A stretch of 61,250 nt of DNA from JADCCX01 sp031378805 (GTDB lineage: Bacteria; Pseudomonadota; Alphaproteobacteria; Rhizobiales; Beijerinckiaceae): NCBI GenBank assembly GCA_031378805.1, contig JANNEO010000026.1, forward strand, positions 1-61,250, given 5' to 3'. Below the pieces are notes generated by a model. It worked only from the letters and a program-made list of their open reading frames with translations, had not been told where the DNA came from and did not search any database. This document shows positions 1 to 11,456 of the stretch, piece after piece. The translations under genes were made by a program, and so were the position numbers. The first letter of the stretch is position 1. Each line of letters starts with the position of its first letter.

Positions 1-1
1 T

Positions 2-448
2 TCCCTGGGCCTTGCCGCGGCCATCCTGTCGCCCGTGACCTATGCGCTGGCGATGGTGCTGCTGCGGCGGCAGGCGGGCAACGAACCGGCTGTGCGCATC
101 GTGTTCATGCAGTCCGTCCTGATCAGCGCCGTGATGGTTCCGTTGATGGCGCTGTCAACGCCGTTGCCGCAGGGACTGGGCCTGCTTCAGGTACTGGCGG
201 TGGGAATGCTGGGAACGGCGGGAAACCTGCTGCTGACCACGGCGTTCCGGAAGGCCGAGGCGGCCAAGGTCGCGGTGGCCGAATACACCGGCCTGATCTG
301 GGCGGCGCTGATCGGTTTTGCCTTCTTTCAGGAGGTGCCGCGCAGCATGGTCTGGATCGGCGGCCTGCTGGTGATTGCAGGTTGCCTTGCTGTGGCCTGG
401 GGCAAGAAGCCGGTGGCGCAGCCCGTTACCGCCGCAGACGCTGCCTGA
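2..448 (+). CDS. EamA/DMT-family permease, C-terminal part (5' cut by window)
   Basis: The visible 149 codons are the C-terminal half of a drug/metabolite-transporter-type inner membrane permease. Four hydrophobic segments are visible: around FMQSVLISAVMVP, LLQVLAVGMLGTAGNLLL, YTGLIWAALIGFAFF and WIGGLLVIAGCLAVAW. The segment with A..K.A.VA.YTGL..A, followed by a helix with F.E.P, is typical of the last EamA repeat, where an acidic residue after the ninth helix is common. The frame is open to the left edge, so the start lies outside the window. An internal ATG at 35 is unlikely to be the true start. The substrate cannot be told. The 3' end overlaps the convergent flippase gene by 23 bp. Confidence 0.8.
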   Translation, partial: SLGLAAAILSPVTYALAMVLLRRQAGNEPAVRIVFMQSVLISAVMVPLMALSTPLPQGLGLLQVLAVGMLGTAGNLLLTTAFRKAEAAKVAVAEYTGLIWAALIGFAFFQEVPRSMVWIGGLLVIAGCLAVAWGKKPVAQPVTAADAA

Positions 449-1838
449 TCTGATCGCGGCATCCGCCGAGATTGCAGGCGATCAGGACGATCATGCACGC
501 CATGCCACCCACTGCGATGCTGGAAAGCAACGTCGCCCAGCCCGGACCCAAGGCACGGATCGGCCAGACTGCCAGAACCATGGCCAGCATGGCCGCCAAG
601 ACCGCCAGAACGTCACGGGGGCGCGGCCAAACCTTCATGGTCCGTAGCGCCAGGCCGACTGCAATCGCAAAGGCGATGGCATAGCTGACAGCCTGGGCCG
701 TCGCATAGGCCGTGATCGGTGCCGTGGCGCCAAGGCTCCAGGTGATCACTGCATTGGCGAGAAGCCCCGCCGTCGCGGCCACGACCACGGGCCAGGTCTG
801 CTGTGTCAATTGGAAAACGGGGGTCACAGCGGCCTGGATCAGTGCGAAGCAGACAAGTCCTGGCAGCAGCAGCGTCGTGACCGTGGCAAACGGCCCCCGG
901 AAGGCTTCAGGCACCAGCAATGCCTCGAAGGACGGCAGCACGAGCCAATAGCCGATGGCGACAGCCAGCACCGCGGCCAGGACAAAGCCCATGTTGCGGG
1001 AGAGTTGCTCGCCGGCTTTGTCCCGCCCTTCGCTCGCGTCGATCCTCAGCGCGATCTGGAACAGCATGATGTCAAGGGCGGAGCCGATGGTCTGAACCAC
1101 CCGGATCGCCAGATCGTAGGCCAGCGAGAACTGGCCGGACGACGCGAACCCCAGGGACGAGGCGATGGCCGTGCGGTTCCACAAGGGGATCAGGAAATAG
1201 ATCATGGCCGCCAGGATCACCGGAAAGCCGTAGAGAAAGTAGCGCCGGGCTTGTGCCCAATCCGGTCGCAGCAGCGTGACGCCCGGATCGACCAGTCGCC
1301 GCCGACCGATCATCAGAGAGGCGAAAATGCTGAGGACAAAGCCTGCCGCAACCACAGTCGGTGACTGGAACCACCACGCGCCGCCCACCATCAGCAGCAG
1401 GGAGAGCGCATTCTTGAGGATGACCAGAAGGCTGTAGGTCCGCTCTTCGAAACGTGCCCGCGCCAGCGCCGTGTGATAATCGAACAATCCGTTGCAGATC
1501 GCCATGGTTGGTGCCAGGGCCGCCAGCATGACCATCAGGCCAAAATCCAGGCCAAGCAGGATCGCGGTGGCACTCATGACAGCAACACCCAGAGACGACA
1601 GGATGAAGATCGCGTCGAGCGTGCCACGCACGGACGGATCCTCCGAGCGGGTCTGGTCGGAATAATAGCGGGTCGCTGCCAGCCTGATCCAGTCGAGAAA
1701 CAGCGTGTTGAGCACCACTGCGACGGCTGCGGCAATGGCATATTGCCCGAAGCCCAGCGGGCCCAGGAAACGGGCAATCAGCAGCCCCAGCGCCAGGTTG
1801 AAGGCGGAATTGATCAGAAAGGTTGCGGTGACCAGCAT
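426..1838 (-). CDS. Oligosaccharide flippase-like membrane protein (Wzx/MATE-like)
   Basis: A 470-residue polytopic membrane protein with about 12 hydrophobic helices. The N-terminus has the pattern FNLALGLLIARFLGP..FGQYA, which is typical of polysaccharide-biosynthesis flippases (RfbX/Wzx, MATE/MOP superfamily). These proteins move undecaprenyl-linked sugars across the inner membrane. ATG at 1838 is the earliest start codon available in this frame, but it lies close to the first helix and has no clear ribosome binding site, so the annotated N-terminus may be slightly short for the family. It follows the thioesterase gene on the same strand after 38 bp. No glycosyltransferase genes are nearby, so its glycan is unknown. 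Confidence 0.8.
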   Translation of the reverse strand: MLVTATFLINSAFNLALGLLIARFLGPLGFGQYAIAAAVAVVLNTLFLDWIRLAATRYYSDQTRSEDPSVRGTLDAIFILSSLGVAVMSATAILLGLDFGLMVMLAALAPTMAICNGLFDYHTALARARFEERTYSLLVILKNALSLLLMVGGAWWFQSPTVVAAGFVLSIFASLMIGRRRLVDPGVTLLRPDWAQARRYFLYGFPVILAAMIYFLIPLWNRTAIASSLGFASSGQFSLAYDLAIRVVQTIGSALDIMLFQIALRIDASEGRDKAGEQLSRNMGFVLAAVLAVAIGYWLVLPSFEALLVPEAFRGPFATVTTLLLPGLVCFALIQAAVTPVFQLTQQTWPVVVAATAGLLANAVITWSLGATAPITAYATAQAVSYAIAFAIAVGLALRTMKVWPRPRDVLAVLAAMLAMVLAVWPIRALGPGWATLLSSIAVGGMACMIVLIACNLGGCRDQIRQRLRR

Positions 1839-1876
1839 ATGCGGGAGTGCAATAGCCCATTCCGGCGAAGGAAGCG

Positions 1877-2362
1877 TTAAGCCTCTGCTTTCGGTCGCCC
1901 CGGCATGTCGAAAATGAGGCAGGTCTCGGTGCCATGGGCCAGCAGCGTGCCGGCGCCATCATAGAGCTTGCCCTCGGAGGTGGCGGCGCGACGCCCGCGG
2001 GACAGGACGTAGCCTTCGGCCCGCACGAGACCCGTGGAGGGCAGGATGGGGCGACAGAAATGCAGTTTGAATTCAAGCGTCGTATAGGCTTCGCCCGGGG
2101 CCAGCGTGGAATGCACGGCGCAGGCCATGACGCTGTCCATGATGGTCGCGGTCCATCCCCCGTGGATCGATCCCAACGGATTGTAGAACTCCGCCTTTGG
2201 CTCACCTTCGAACACCACTTTGCCTTCGTCGGCGCTGACCAGCGTGATGTTGGTCGTGACAGCGAAAGGGGGCGCAGGCAGCGTGCGCTCGATCATGCCC
2301 CGCAGCATGTCCAGTCCGGACATGTGGGTGATGTCCTTGAGCGGCAGCGGGCGGATATCCAT
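1877..2362 (-). CDS. PaaI-family hotdog thioesterase
   Basis: A 161-residue single-domain hotdog-fold acyl-CoA thioesterase. The signature NPLGSIHGGWTATIMDSVMA (about residues 62-81) contains the HGG and downstream acidic residue typical of the PaaI/YbgC-like group. It is followed by a TTLEFKLHFCRPI strand. I chose ATG 2362 over an upstream ATG at 2383 because AAGGAG lies 6 nt before it. The start is divergent from uvrB, 121 bp away. It probably hydrolyses a short or aromatic acyl-CoA; the neighbours do not define the substrate. Confidence 0.85.
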   Translation of the reverse strand: MDIRPLPLKDITHMSGLDMLRGMIERTLPAPPFAVTTNITLVSADEGKVVFEGEPKAEFYNPLGSIHGGWTATIMDSVMACAVHSTLAPGEAYTTLEFKLHFCRPILPSTGLVRAEGYVLSRGRRAATSEGKLYDGAGTLLAHGTETCLIFDMPGRPKAEA

Positions 2363-2483
2363 GATGCACTCCTTGTCATGCAATGGCGCTGCAGGCGCTT
2401 GTTCGTCCTATAGCGTTGCCAAAGTGACGCGACAATTGGCACTCCCCCTCCCCAAGCTCCTTCGTCGCTGCCATATAGGGAGC

Positions 2484-5084
<2,601 letters not shown>

Positions 5085-5087
5085 CTT

Positions 5088-5222
5088 TCTCCCTTCTCCC
5101 CTTGCGGGAGAAGGTGCCTGCCGGATGGCGGGCGGATGAGGGGTCGCGCTGACCTCTGAGAATTGTGCGACCCCTCACCCGTCAGGCTCCGCCTGCCACC
5201 CTCTCCCGCAAGGGGAGAGGGA
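5088..5222. repeat. Long palindromic intergenic repeat (BIME/RIME-like)
   Basis: The ends are inverted copies of one another. CTTCTCCCCTTGCGGGAGAA at about 5096 pairs with CTCTCCCGCAAGGGGAGAGG ending near 5220. Inside them GATGAGGGGTCGC pairs with GCGACCCCTCACC. The whole unit can fold into one long hairpin with a loop around GACCTCTGAGAATTG. Such CCCTCTCCCGCAAGGGG elements are dispersed in many alphaproteobacterial genomes. It could end uvrB transcription and protect its 3' end. Confidence 0.8.
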
Positions 5223-5225
5223 AGG

Positions 5226-5603
5226 CTACGGCGTTCGTTCGGGGATAGGTAGTACCAGAGCGGCAATGATCTTCTGGGTCGCCAGTTCAGGATCGCCGAC
5301 GACCTCATTCGCCGTCAATCTGAGCACACGGAATGCTGCGTTCCGAAGCCATAGATCGCGTTCACGATCCCGCATGGCCTGAACCGGATCATCATGATGC
5401 GGCCCATCGACTTCCACGATCAAACGCCGTTCAAGACAGATGAAATCAGCGATGTAAGCGCCCACAGGCATCTGGCGGCGGAATTTTGCCATGATGCGGC
5501 GGTCGCGCAGGATCGTCCACAACAGGGCTTCGGACGCAGAGGGATCGATACGCTGGCCCTTGGCGAGACGGCGCATGATGGAGCGGGGTGGCGCGTTTGG
5601 CAT
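5226..5603 (-). CDS. DUF559 (PD-(D/E)XK-like) endonuclease-domain protein
   Basis: A 125-residue protein matching the DUF559 family, related to very-short-patch-repair-type nucleases. The N-terminal helix has the pattern A.G.R.DPSASEALLW..LRDRR, then KFRRQ.P.G.YIADF. The putative metal-binding set is D53, E64, D66 and H69/H70 within LIVEVDGPHHDD. ATG 5601-5603 is chosen; no strong ribosome binding site is seen and ATG at residue 10 is an alternative. The gene is bracketed by two palindromic repeats, 3 bp from its stop and about 25 bp from its start. The biological role of DUF559 proteins is not established. A DNA-processing role, perhaps tied to the repeats, is inference. Confidence 0.85.
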   Translation of the reverse strand: MPNAPPRSIMRRLAKGQRIDPSASEALLWTILRDRRIMAKFRRQMPVGAYIADFICLERRLIVEVDGPHHDDPVQAMRDRERDLWLRNAAFRVLRLTANEVVGDPELATQKIIAALVLPIPERTP

Positions 5604-5627
5604 TGGGCAAGAGTGCGTTGACGGCAC

Positions 5628-5698
5628 AGTTCCGTGCAACCCCTCATCCGACCCTTTGCAAGGGCAACGGGCCACTTCTCCCGCAGGGGGAGAAGGAA
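5628..5698. repeat. Partial palindromic intergenic repeat
   Basis: This stretch shares CAACCCCTCATCCG and the CTTCTCCCGCAGGGGGAGAAG end with the longer repeat at 5088-5222, and looks like about half of such an element. CTTCTCCC and GGGAGAAG form an 8-bp stem around GCAGG, and CCCTTTGCAAGGG forms a second small hairpin. It lies in the 195-bp gap between the divergent DUF559 gene and malic enzyme. Confidence 0.65.
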
Positions 5699-5798
5699 AA
5701 AGCTCGCGCTTATCCGCAAATTCCCTTGTTCCCTCCATACCACTCCCCCTAAAGTCATCCTCCAACAAATCACAAGAACCTTCGGGGGAATTGCCTTC

Positions 5799-8084
5799 AT
5801 GCCTGCCTTTGATCCCAAGACACGCCGTGGACGCCCGACATTCACGGATCAGGAGGCGCTGGATTTCCATTCGCGCGGCAAGCCGGGCAAGCTGGAGATC
5901 GTGCCGACCAAACCGATGGCGACGCAGCGCGACCTGTCGCTGGCCTATTCGCCCGGCGTTGCGGTGCCGGTGCTCGCCATCGCAAAAGACCCATCGCTCG
6001 CTTTTGACTACACGACGCGGGGCAATCTCGTGGCGGTGATCACCAACGGCACGGCCATCCTCGGCCTCGGCAATCTGGGTGCCTTGGCCTCGAAGCCGGT
6101 GATGGAGGGCAAGGCGGTGCTGTTCAAGCGCTTTGCGGATGTGGATTCCATCGATCTGGAGATCGATACGGAGGATACCGACGCCTTCATCAACGCCGTG
6201 CGCTATCTCGGGCCGTCCTTCGGCGGCATCAACCTGGAGGATATCAAGGCACCGGAATGCTTCATCATCGAGCAGCGGCTGCAGGAACTGATGGACATCC
6301 CCGTGTTCCATGATGACCAGCACGGCACCGCGATCATCGCCGCAGCGGGCATGATGAACGCACTGCTGCTGACCGGACGCGACGTCAAGCAGACGAAGCT
6401 CGTGGTGAATGGCGCGGGTGCGGCGGGCATCGCCTGTCTCGATCTGGTCAAGGCCATGGGCTTCGCGCCGGAGAACGTGCTGCTGTGCGACACCAAGGGG
6501 GTGATCTATCAGGGCCGTACCGAGGGCATGAACCAGTGGAAATCCGCCCATGCGGCCAAGACCAAGGCGCGCACGCTGGCCGATGCCATGCAGGGCGCCG
6601 ACATCTTCTTCGGCCTCTCTGCCAAGGGTGCGCTGACCAAGGACATGGTCAAGTCGATGGCACCCAATCCGATCATCTTCGCCATGGCGAACCCCGACCC
6701 CGAAATCACGCCGGAAGACGCGCATTCCGTGCGCGACGACGTGATCATCGCCACAGGGCGCTCGGATTACCCCAACCAGGTCAACAACGTGCTGGGTTTC
6801 CCGTTCATCTTCCGGGGTGCGCTGGATGTGAGGGCGACCGCCATCAACATGGAGATGAAGGTGGCGGCGACCAACGCCATCGCCGAGCTGGCCCGCGAGG
6901 ATGTGCCGGACGAGGTGGCGGCCGCCTATGGCGGGGCGCGGCCCAAATTCGGCAAGGGTTACATCATTCCCGCCCCCTTCGATCCGCGCCTGATGGCGTC
7001 GATCTCGTCAGCCGTGGCGCAGGCCGCGATGGAGACGGGCGTGGCCCGCAAGCCGCTTGCCGATATCGAGGCCTACCGCCGCGCGTTGCACGCCAGGCGC
7101 GATCCGGTGGCGGGTGTTCTGGCCCGGGTGTTCGAGCAGGTGCAGCGTCGGCCCAAGCGCGTGGTCTTCGCCGAGGGTGAGGAGGAAGCGGTAATCCGCG
7201 CGGCAGTGACCTACAGCACGCAGGGGCTGGGCAAGGCCATCCTGGTGGGGCGCGAGGAGCGCATCCGCGAGGCCGCCGAGGCGGCAGGCGTGGAGATCAA
7301 GGACGGGATCGAGATCCACAACGCCCGGCTGTCCAAGCGCAACGGGGCCTATGCGCAATATCTCTACGACAAGCTGCAACGGAAGGGATACCTCTTCCGC
7401 GATTGCCAGAGGCTGATCAACCAGGACCGCAACCATTTCGGCGCGGCCATGGTGGCGACGGGGGATGCCGATGCCATGGTGACCGGCCTGACCCGCAATT
7501 ACTCCGTGGCATTGGAGGACGTGACGCGCGTCATCGACCAGAAGCCCGGCCATCGCATGATCGGCATCTCCATCGTGATTGCACGCGGGCGGACGGTCCT
7601 TGTCGCCGATACCGCCGTGCATGAAATGCCGACTGCTCCCGAGATCGCGGAAATCGCCATCGAGGCGGCAGGCGCGGCCAAGCGGCTGGGCTATGTGCCG
7701 CGCGTGGCGCTGCTCTCGTTCTCGACCTTCGGTTACCCCGAGGCCGAACGCTCCAAGCGCGTGCAGGAGGCAGTTGAAATCCTCGATCGGCAGAAGGTTG
7801 ATTTCGAGTATGATGGCGAAATGGGAGCCGATGTGGCGCTCAATCCTGAAATCATGGCGCAATATCCGTTCTGTCGTCTCACGGGGCCCGCCAATGTGCT
7901 GGTGATGCCGGCGTTCCATTCCGCCGCCATCGCCACCAAGATGCTGCAGGAACTGGGCGGTTCCACCGTGATCGGACCGCTGCTGATCGGTCTCGACAAG
8001 CCAGTGCAGATTGTCTCGATGGGCGCCAAGGACACCGACCTGCTGAACATGGCGGCGCTGGCCGCCATGGGCGTGGGCGGCTGA
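5799..8084 (+). CDS. maeB: NADP-dependent malic enzyme with phosphotransacetylase-like domain
   Basis: The 761-residue length matches MaeB (E. coli 759). Residues about 1-430 form the malic enzyme part, which decarboxylates malate to pyruvate and makes NADPH. Visible elements are the SLAYSPGVAVP tyrosine region, ALASKPVMEGKAVLFK with its catalytic lysine region, and FHDDQHGTA for metal binding. The NAD(P) loop is VNGAGAAGIACLDL. Residues about 430-761 form a phosphate acetyl/butyryltransferase-like domain (RVVFAEGEEE, VTGLTRNY), known in the family as regulatory and generally without transacetylase activity. ATG 5799 follows GGGGGAA at 8 nt. The downstream GMC oxidoreductase gene begins 1 bp after its stop. 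Confidence 0.95.
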   Translation: MPAFDPKTRRGRPTFTDQEALDFHSRGKPGKLEIVPTKPMATQRDLSLAYSPGVAVPVLAIAKDPSLAFDYTTRGNLVAVITNGTAILGLGNLGALASKPVMEGKAVLFKRFADVDSIDLEIDTEDTDAFINAVRYLGPSFGGINLEDIKAPECFIIEQRLQELMDIPVFHDDQHGTAIIAAAGMMNALLLTGRDVKQTKLVVNGAGAAGIACLDLVKAMGFAPENVLLCDTKGVIYQGRTEGMNQWKSAHAAKTKARTLADAMQGADIFFGLSAKGALTKDMVKSMAPNPIIFAMANPDPEITPEDAHSVRDDVIIATGRSDYPNQVNNVLGFPFIFRGALDVRATAINMEMKVAATNAIAELAREDVPDEVAAAYGGARPKFGKGYIIPAPFDPRLMASISSAVAQAAMETGVARKPLADIEAYRRALHARRDPVAGVLARVFEQVQRRPKRVVFAEGEEEAVIRAAVTYSTQGLGKAILVGREERIREAAEAAGVEIKDGIEIHNARLSKRNGAYAQYLYDKLQRKGYLFRDCQRLINQDRNHFGAAMVATGDADAMVTGLTRNYSVALEDVTRVIDQKPGHRMIGISIVIARGRTVLVADTAVHEMPTAPEIAEIAIEAAGAAKRLGYVPRVALLSFSTFGYPEAERSKRVQEAVEILDRQKVDFEYDGEMGADVALNPEIMAQYPFCRLTGPANVLVMPAFHSAAIATKMLQELGGSTVIGPLLIGLDKPVQIVSMGAKDTDLLNMAALAAMGVGG

Positions 8085-8085
8085 G

Positions 8086-9711
8086 ATGGTGCCCGCAGCG
8101 GCGGAAGCGGAGACCTTCGACTACGTCATCGTCGGCGCGGGTTCGGCGGGCTGCGTGCTCGCCAACCGCCTCTCCGCCGATCCGACGAAGACGGTGGCCC
8201 TGCTGGAGGCGGGCGGCGATGACAACTGGATATGGTTCCACATTCCTGTCGGCTACCTCTTCGCCATCGGCAATCCCAGGGCTGACTGGATGTTTCGGAC
8301 TGATCCGGAGGCGGGCCTCAACGGACGGTCCCTGAACTATCCGCGTGGCAAGGTGATCGGTGGATCGTCGGCCATCAACGCCATGATCTATATGCGCGGG
8401 CAGGCGGCGGACTATGACGGCTGGCGGCAGCTTGGCCTCGACGGCTGGGGCTGGGATGAGGTGAAGCCGCTGTTCCTGCAGCAGGAGGATCATGTCGCGG
8501 GCGAATCGGTTCACCATGGGGCAGGCGGCGAGTGGCGCGTGGACCGGCCGCGTATGCGCTGGGAGATTCTCGATGCCTTCATCGCAGCGGCCCAAAGCCG
8601 TGGCATCCCTGCAACGGATGACTTCAACACCGGCAGCAACGAGGGTGTCGGCTATTTCCAGGTGAACCAGAAGAACGGTCGGCGCTGGAGTGCGGCGCGG
8701 GGCTTCCTGAAACCGGTGCTCAACCGGCCGAACCTGCGGCTGATCAAGCGGGCCGAGGCCACGCGCATCCTGTTCGAAGGCAAGCGGGCCATCGGCGTCG
8801 AGTATCTCGGACCATCGGGCAAGGCGAGCATCAAGGCGGGGCGTGAGGTCATCCTGTCGGCTGGTGCCATTGCCACGCCCAAGCTGCTGCAACTTTCCGG
8901 CATCGGCCCGGGCGCGGCATTGCGCGAAATGGACATCCCCGTGGTCACTGACCTGCCCGGCGTGGGGGCCAACCTGCAGGATCACTTGCAGTTGCGCACG
9001 GTCTTCAAGGTGCAGGGCGTCCAGACCATGAATGTCATGTACCAGTCGTTGCTCAGGCGCGGGTTGATGGCGGCGCAATATGCGTTGTTGCGCAAGGGAC
9101 CGATGACGATGGCCCCCTCGCAGCTTGGCTGTTTCACGCGGTCGTCGCCTGATTTCGCCACGCCCAATGTGCAGTTTCACGTGCAGCCGCTGTCGCTTGA
9201 CAGGTTTGGCGAGCCGCTGCATCCGTTCGGAGCCTTCACGGTCAGCGTCTGCAATCTCAGGCCAACGAGTTCCGGCTTCGTGCGTCTCGCCTCGCGCGAT
9301 GCGAAGGCCGCACCAACCATTCATCCCCATTATCTGAGCACGCTGGAAGATCGGCGCGTGGCGGTCGATTCGATCCGGCTGGCCCGACATATCGTCTCAT
9401 CGGATGTGCTGGGAAGGTATCATCCCGAGGAATATCTGCCCGGTGCGGACCTGGCGACCGAGGCCGAACTGGAGAAGGCGGCGGGGGACATCGGCACCAC
9501 GATCTTCCATCCCGTCGGCACCGCTAAAATGGGCGTGAAGCAAGACCCGATGGCCGTGCTCGACGAGCGGCTGCGCGTGCGCCATGTGCCGGGCTTGCGC
9601 GTCATCGATGCCTCCGCCATGCCGCGCATCACGTCTGGCAACACCAACTCGCCCACGATGATGATCGCCGAGAAAGGTGCGCAAATGATCCTCGAGGATG
9701 CGAAGGCGTGA
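8086..9711 (+). CDS. GMC-family FAD-dependent oxidoreductase (choline/alcohol dehydrogenase-like)
   Basis: A 541-residue glucose-methanol-choline oxidoreductase. The N-terminal FAD-binding motif DYVIVGAGSAGCVLANRLS is followed by E41 in the ALLEAGG strand and by the GMC signature GKVIGGSSAINAMIYMRG. The C-terminal active-site region has IFHPVGTAKMG (catalytic His) and ITSGNTNSPTMMIAEKGA (second active-site residue Asn). Members oxidise alcohols such as choline or long-chain alcohols; the exact substrate cannot be told here. There is no signal peptide. The ATG starts 1 nt after the maeB stop, so the two are probably co-transcribed. The stop overlaps the next gene by 4 nt. Confidence 0.9.
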   Translation: MVPAAAEAETFDYVIVGAGSAGCVLANRLSADPTKTVALLEAGGDDNWIWFHIPVGYLFAIGNPRADWMFRTDPEAGLNGRSLNYPRGKVIGGSSAINAMIYMRGQAADYDGWRQLGLDGWGWDEVKPLFLQQEDHVAGESVHHGAGGEWRVDRPRMRWEILDAFIAAAQSRGIPATDDFNTGSNEGVGYFQVNQKNGRRWSAARGFLKPVLNRPNLRLIKRAEATRILFEGKRAIGVEYLGPSGKASIKAGREVILSAGAIATPKLLQLSGIGPGAALREMDIPVVTDLPGVGANLQDHLQLRTVFKVQGVQTMNVMYQSLLRRGLMAAQYALLRKGPMTMAPSQLGCFTRSSPDFATPNVQFHVQPLSLDRFGEPLHPFGAFTVSVCNLRPTSSGFVRLASRDAKAAPTIHPHYLSTLEDRRVAVDSIRLARHIVSSDVLGRYHPEEYLPGADLATEAELEKAAGDIGTTIFHPVGTAKMGVKQDPMAVLDERLRVRHVPGLRVIDASAMPRITSGNTNSPTMMIAEKGAQMILEDAKA

Positions 9712-10169
9712 GCCTCGACGATGGCCGTCAATCCGAACGTGCGCTGGCCATCCGCCGAGGCACGCTGCGCCTGTTGGTCAGCCATGATCTCTTTGCGCTG
9801 CCGGAAGTCTCGCTGGCGTCCGGACGCCGGGCCGATCTGCTGGCGGTGTCGCGCGCGGGTGAAATATGGATCATCGAGATCAAGTCCTCGAAGGAGGATT
9901 TGCGGGCCGACTGCAAATGGCCGGATTACAGGGCATCCTGCGACAGGCTGTTCTTCGCCACGGCACCGGATGTAGACGATGCGCAATTTCCCGCTGATGC
10001 CGGGTTGATTGTGGCGGACGCCCATGGCGGTGCGATGATCCGCGAGGCCCCTTTGCATCCTCTGCCCGCCGCGACACGCAAGGCCCTGCTCATCCGACTT
10101 GCCCGCCTGGGGGCTGCCCGCTGGACCGCGCTTGCCGATCCCGAGGTGATGCTGCCAGAAAGCCTGTGA
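9708..10169 (+). CDS. mmcB: MmcB-family DNA repair protein
   Basis: A 153-residue protein resembling Caulobacter MmcB, a mitomycin-resistance factor with a PD-(D/E)XK-like fold. Visible are LPEVSLASGRRADLLAVS followed by IWIIEIKSSKEDLRAD, which gives a D...E-x-K arrangement, then KWPDYRASCDRLFFA. The gene starts at GTG 9708 within the GTGA overlap with the GMC oxidoreductase stop, so it is probably translationally coupled. The link to an oxidoreductase appears to be chromosomal neighbourhood rather than shared function. No SOS box was recognised upstream. Confidence 0.85.
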   Translation: MSLDDGRQSERALAIRRGTLRLLVSHDLFALPEVSLASGRRADLLAVSRAGEIWIIEIKSSKEDLRADCKWPDYRASCDRLFFATAPDVDDAQFPADAGLIVADAHGGAMIREAPLHPLPAATRKALLIRLARLGAARWTALADPEVMLPESL

Positions 10170-10206
10170 CGCAGGATGGTCAACAGGCTTGACGGGCGAA
10201 ACGATC

Positions 10207-11319
10207 CTACCGCCCGGTTTTCACCCGCGTCCATATCCGTGTCACGGTGCGCTGCAAGCGATCATCATAGGCGGTGTTGGTGAACAGGCGCTTCATCACC
10301 TCTTCTGTGGGATAGACACCGGGGTTGTTCAAGATCTCAGGCTTTATCAGGGCGCGCGAGGGCAGGTTGGCGTTGGCGTATTCCACGAGGTTGGAATTCG
10401 CGGCGGCCACATCGGGGCGCAGCATGTAGTTGATGAACATCAGCGCATTCGCGGCATTGGGCGCATCCTTGGGAATCACCATCGAGTCGAACCACATCTG
10501 CGCCCCTTCGCGGGGAATGATGTAGTCGATCTCGACGCCGTTGCCGGCCTCCTTGGCGCGCTTGCGGGCCTGCAGGATATCGCCGGAGAAGCCGAGCGCC
10601 ATGCAGATGTCGCCGCCGGCCAGGGCATTGATGTACTCCGAGGAGTGGAACTTGCGCACGTTGTCGCGCACCTTGAAGACTGCATCGCCCGCTTTCTGGA
10701 TATCGGCAGCATTCTTGGAGTTGGGATCGAGCTTCAAGGCGCGCAGGACGTTGGGCAGCACATCCTCTGGGCCATCGAGCACATGGATGCCGCAATCCTT
10801 GAGCTTCGAGGATTGCCTTGGGTCCAGCAACAGATCCCAGCTCGGCGCGATATTGCCACTCAGGCGCTCCTTCACCTTGGCGACATTCACACCTAGGCCC
10901 AGTGTCCCCCAGAGATACGGCACGGAATGCTTGTTGCCGGGATCGTAAAGCCTCATCCGTTCGAGGATCTCAGGCCAGAGATTCTTGTGGTTGGACAGCT
11001 TGGAGAGATCAAGCGGCAGGAACAGGTCAGCCGCCACCATGCGTTGCAGGAAGGGCGCGGAGGGCACGACGATGTCGTAGCCCGATTTGCCCGCCAGCAT
11101 CTTGGTCTCGACGATCTCGTTGTTGTCGTAGTTGTCGACGACAACCTTGATGCCCGTCTCGCGCGTGAAGTCCTCCAGCACCCTTGGATCGAGATAGTCG
11201 TTCCAGATGTAGAGATTGACGACCTTGTCCTGGGCCATGGCTGCACAATGCGAGGCTGCAAGCCAGAGCAGTGCTCCTGCAAGCGTCATGGTCAGTCTGG
11301 ACGCAGTCAATTGGGTCAT
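10207..11319 (-). CDS. PotF/PotD-like polyamine-binding periplasmic protein
   Basis: A 370-residue extracytoplasmic solute-binding protein of the spermidine/putrescine type. A signal peptide (LTMTLAGALLWLAASHCAAMAQ) precedes VVNLYIWNDYLDPRVLEDF, a classic PotF N-terminus. GYDIVVPS, YLWGTLGLGVN and GGDICMALGFSGD match the ligand-binding core of the family. ATG 11319 fits the signal peptide; the frame is open to 11463 but that stretch has no signal-like character. No PotG/H/I genes are next to it, so it is an orphan binding protein whose permease must lie elsewhere. It is divergent from adenine deaminase. Confidence 0.9.
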   Translation of the reverse strand: MTQLTASRLTMTLAGALLWLAASHCAAMAQDKVVNLYIWNDYLDPRVLEDFTRETGIKVVVDNYDNNEIVETKMLAGKSGYDIVVPSAPFLQRMVAADLFLPLDLSKLSNHKNLWPEILERMRLYDPGNKHSVPYLWGTLGLGVNVAKVKERLSGNIAPSWDLLLDPRQSSKLKDCGIHVLDGPEDVLPNVLRALKLDPNSKNAADIQKAGDAVFKVRDNVRKFHSSEYINALAGGDICMALGFSGDILQARKRAKEAGNGVEIDYIIPREGAQMWFDSMVIPKDAPNAANALMFINYMLRPDVAAANSNLVEYANANLPSRALIKPEILNNPGVYPTEEVMKRLFTNTAYDDRLQRTVTRIWTRVKTGR

Positions 11320-11456
11320 GGGCCGATCCAAAAAGGGAGAAACGCAAGAGCACAAACTTTTCAACGTCTCACGCCAAACATCAAGAGAGCAGACGCTGAA
11401 AAAGAACGCGAAACCAGGGGATTCCCAAGCGGCTTGTTCCGCGTCATCATCGGGTG

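Noticed and set aside
5604..6725. N-terminal part of a long minus-strand frame that continues into the DUF559 gene
   Set aside because: Only the last 125 codons carry the DUF559 domain; the rest lies antisense to malic enzyme and the repeat and has antisense-type composition.
7879..9390. Long minus-strand open frame across the GMC oxidoreductase gene
   Set aside because: The plus-strand protein has complete FAD and active-site motifs; the antisense frame shows no recognisable domain.
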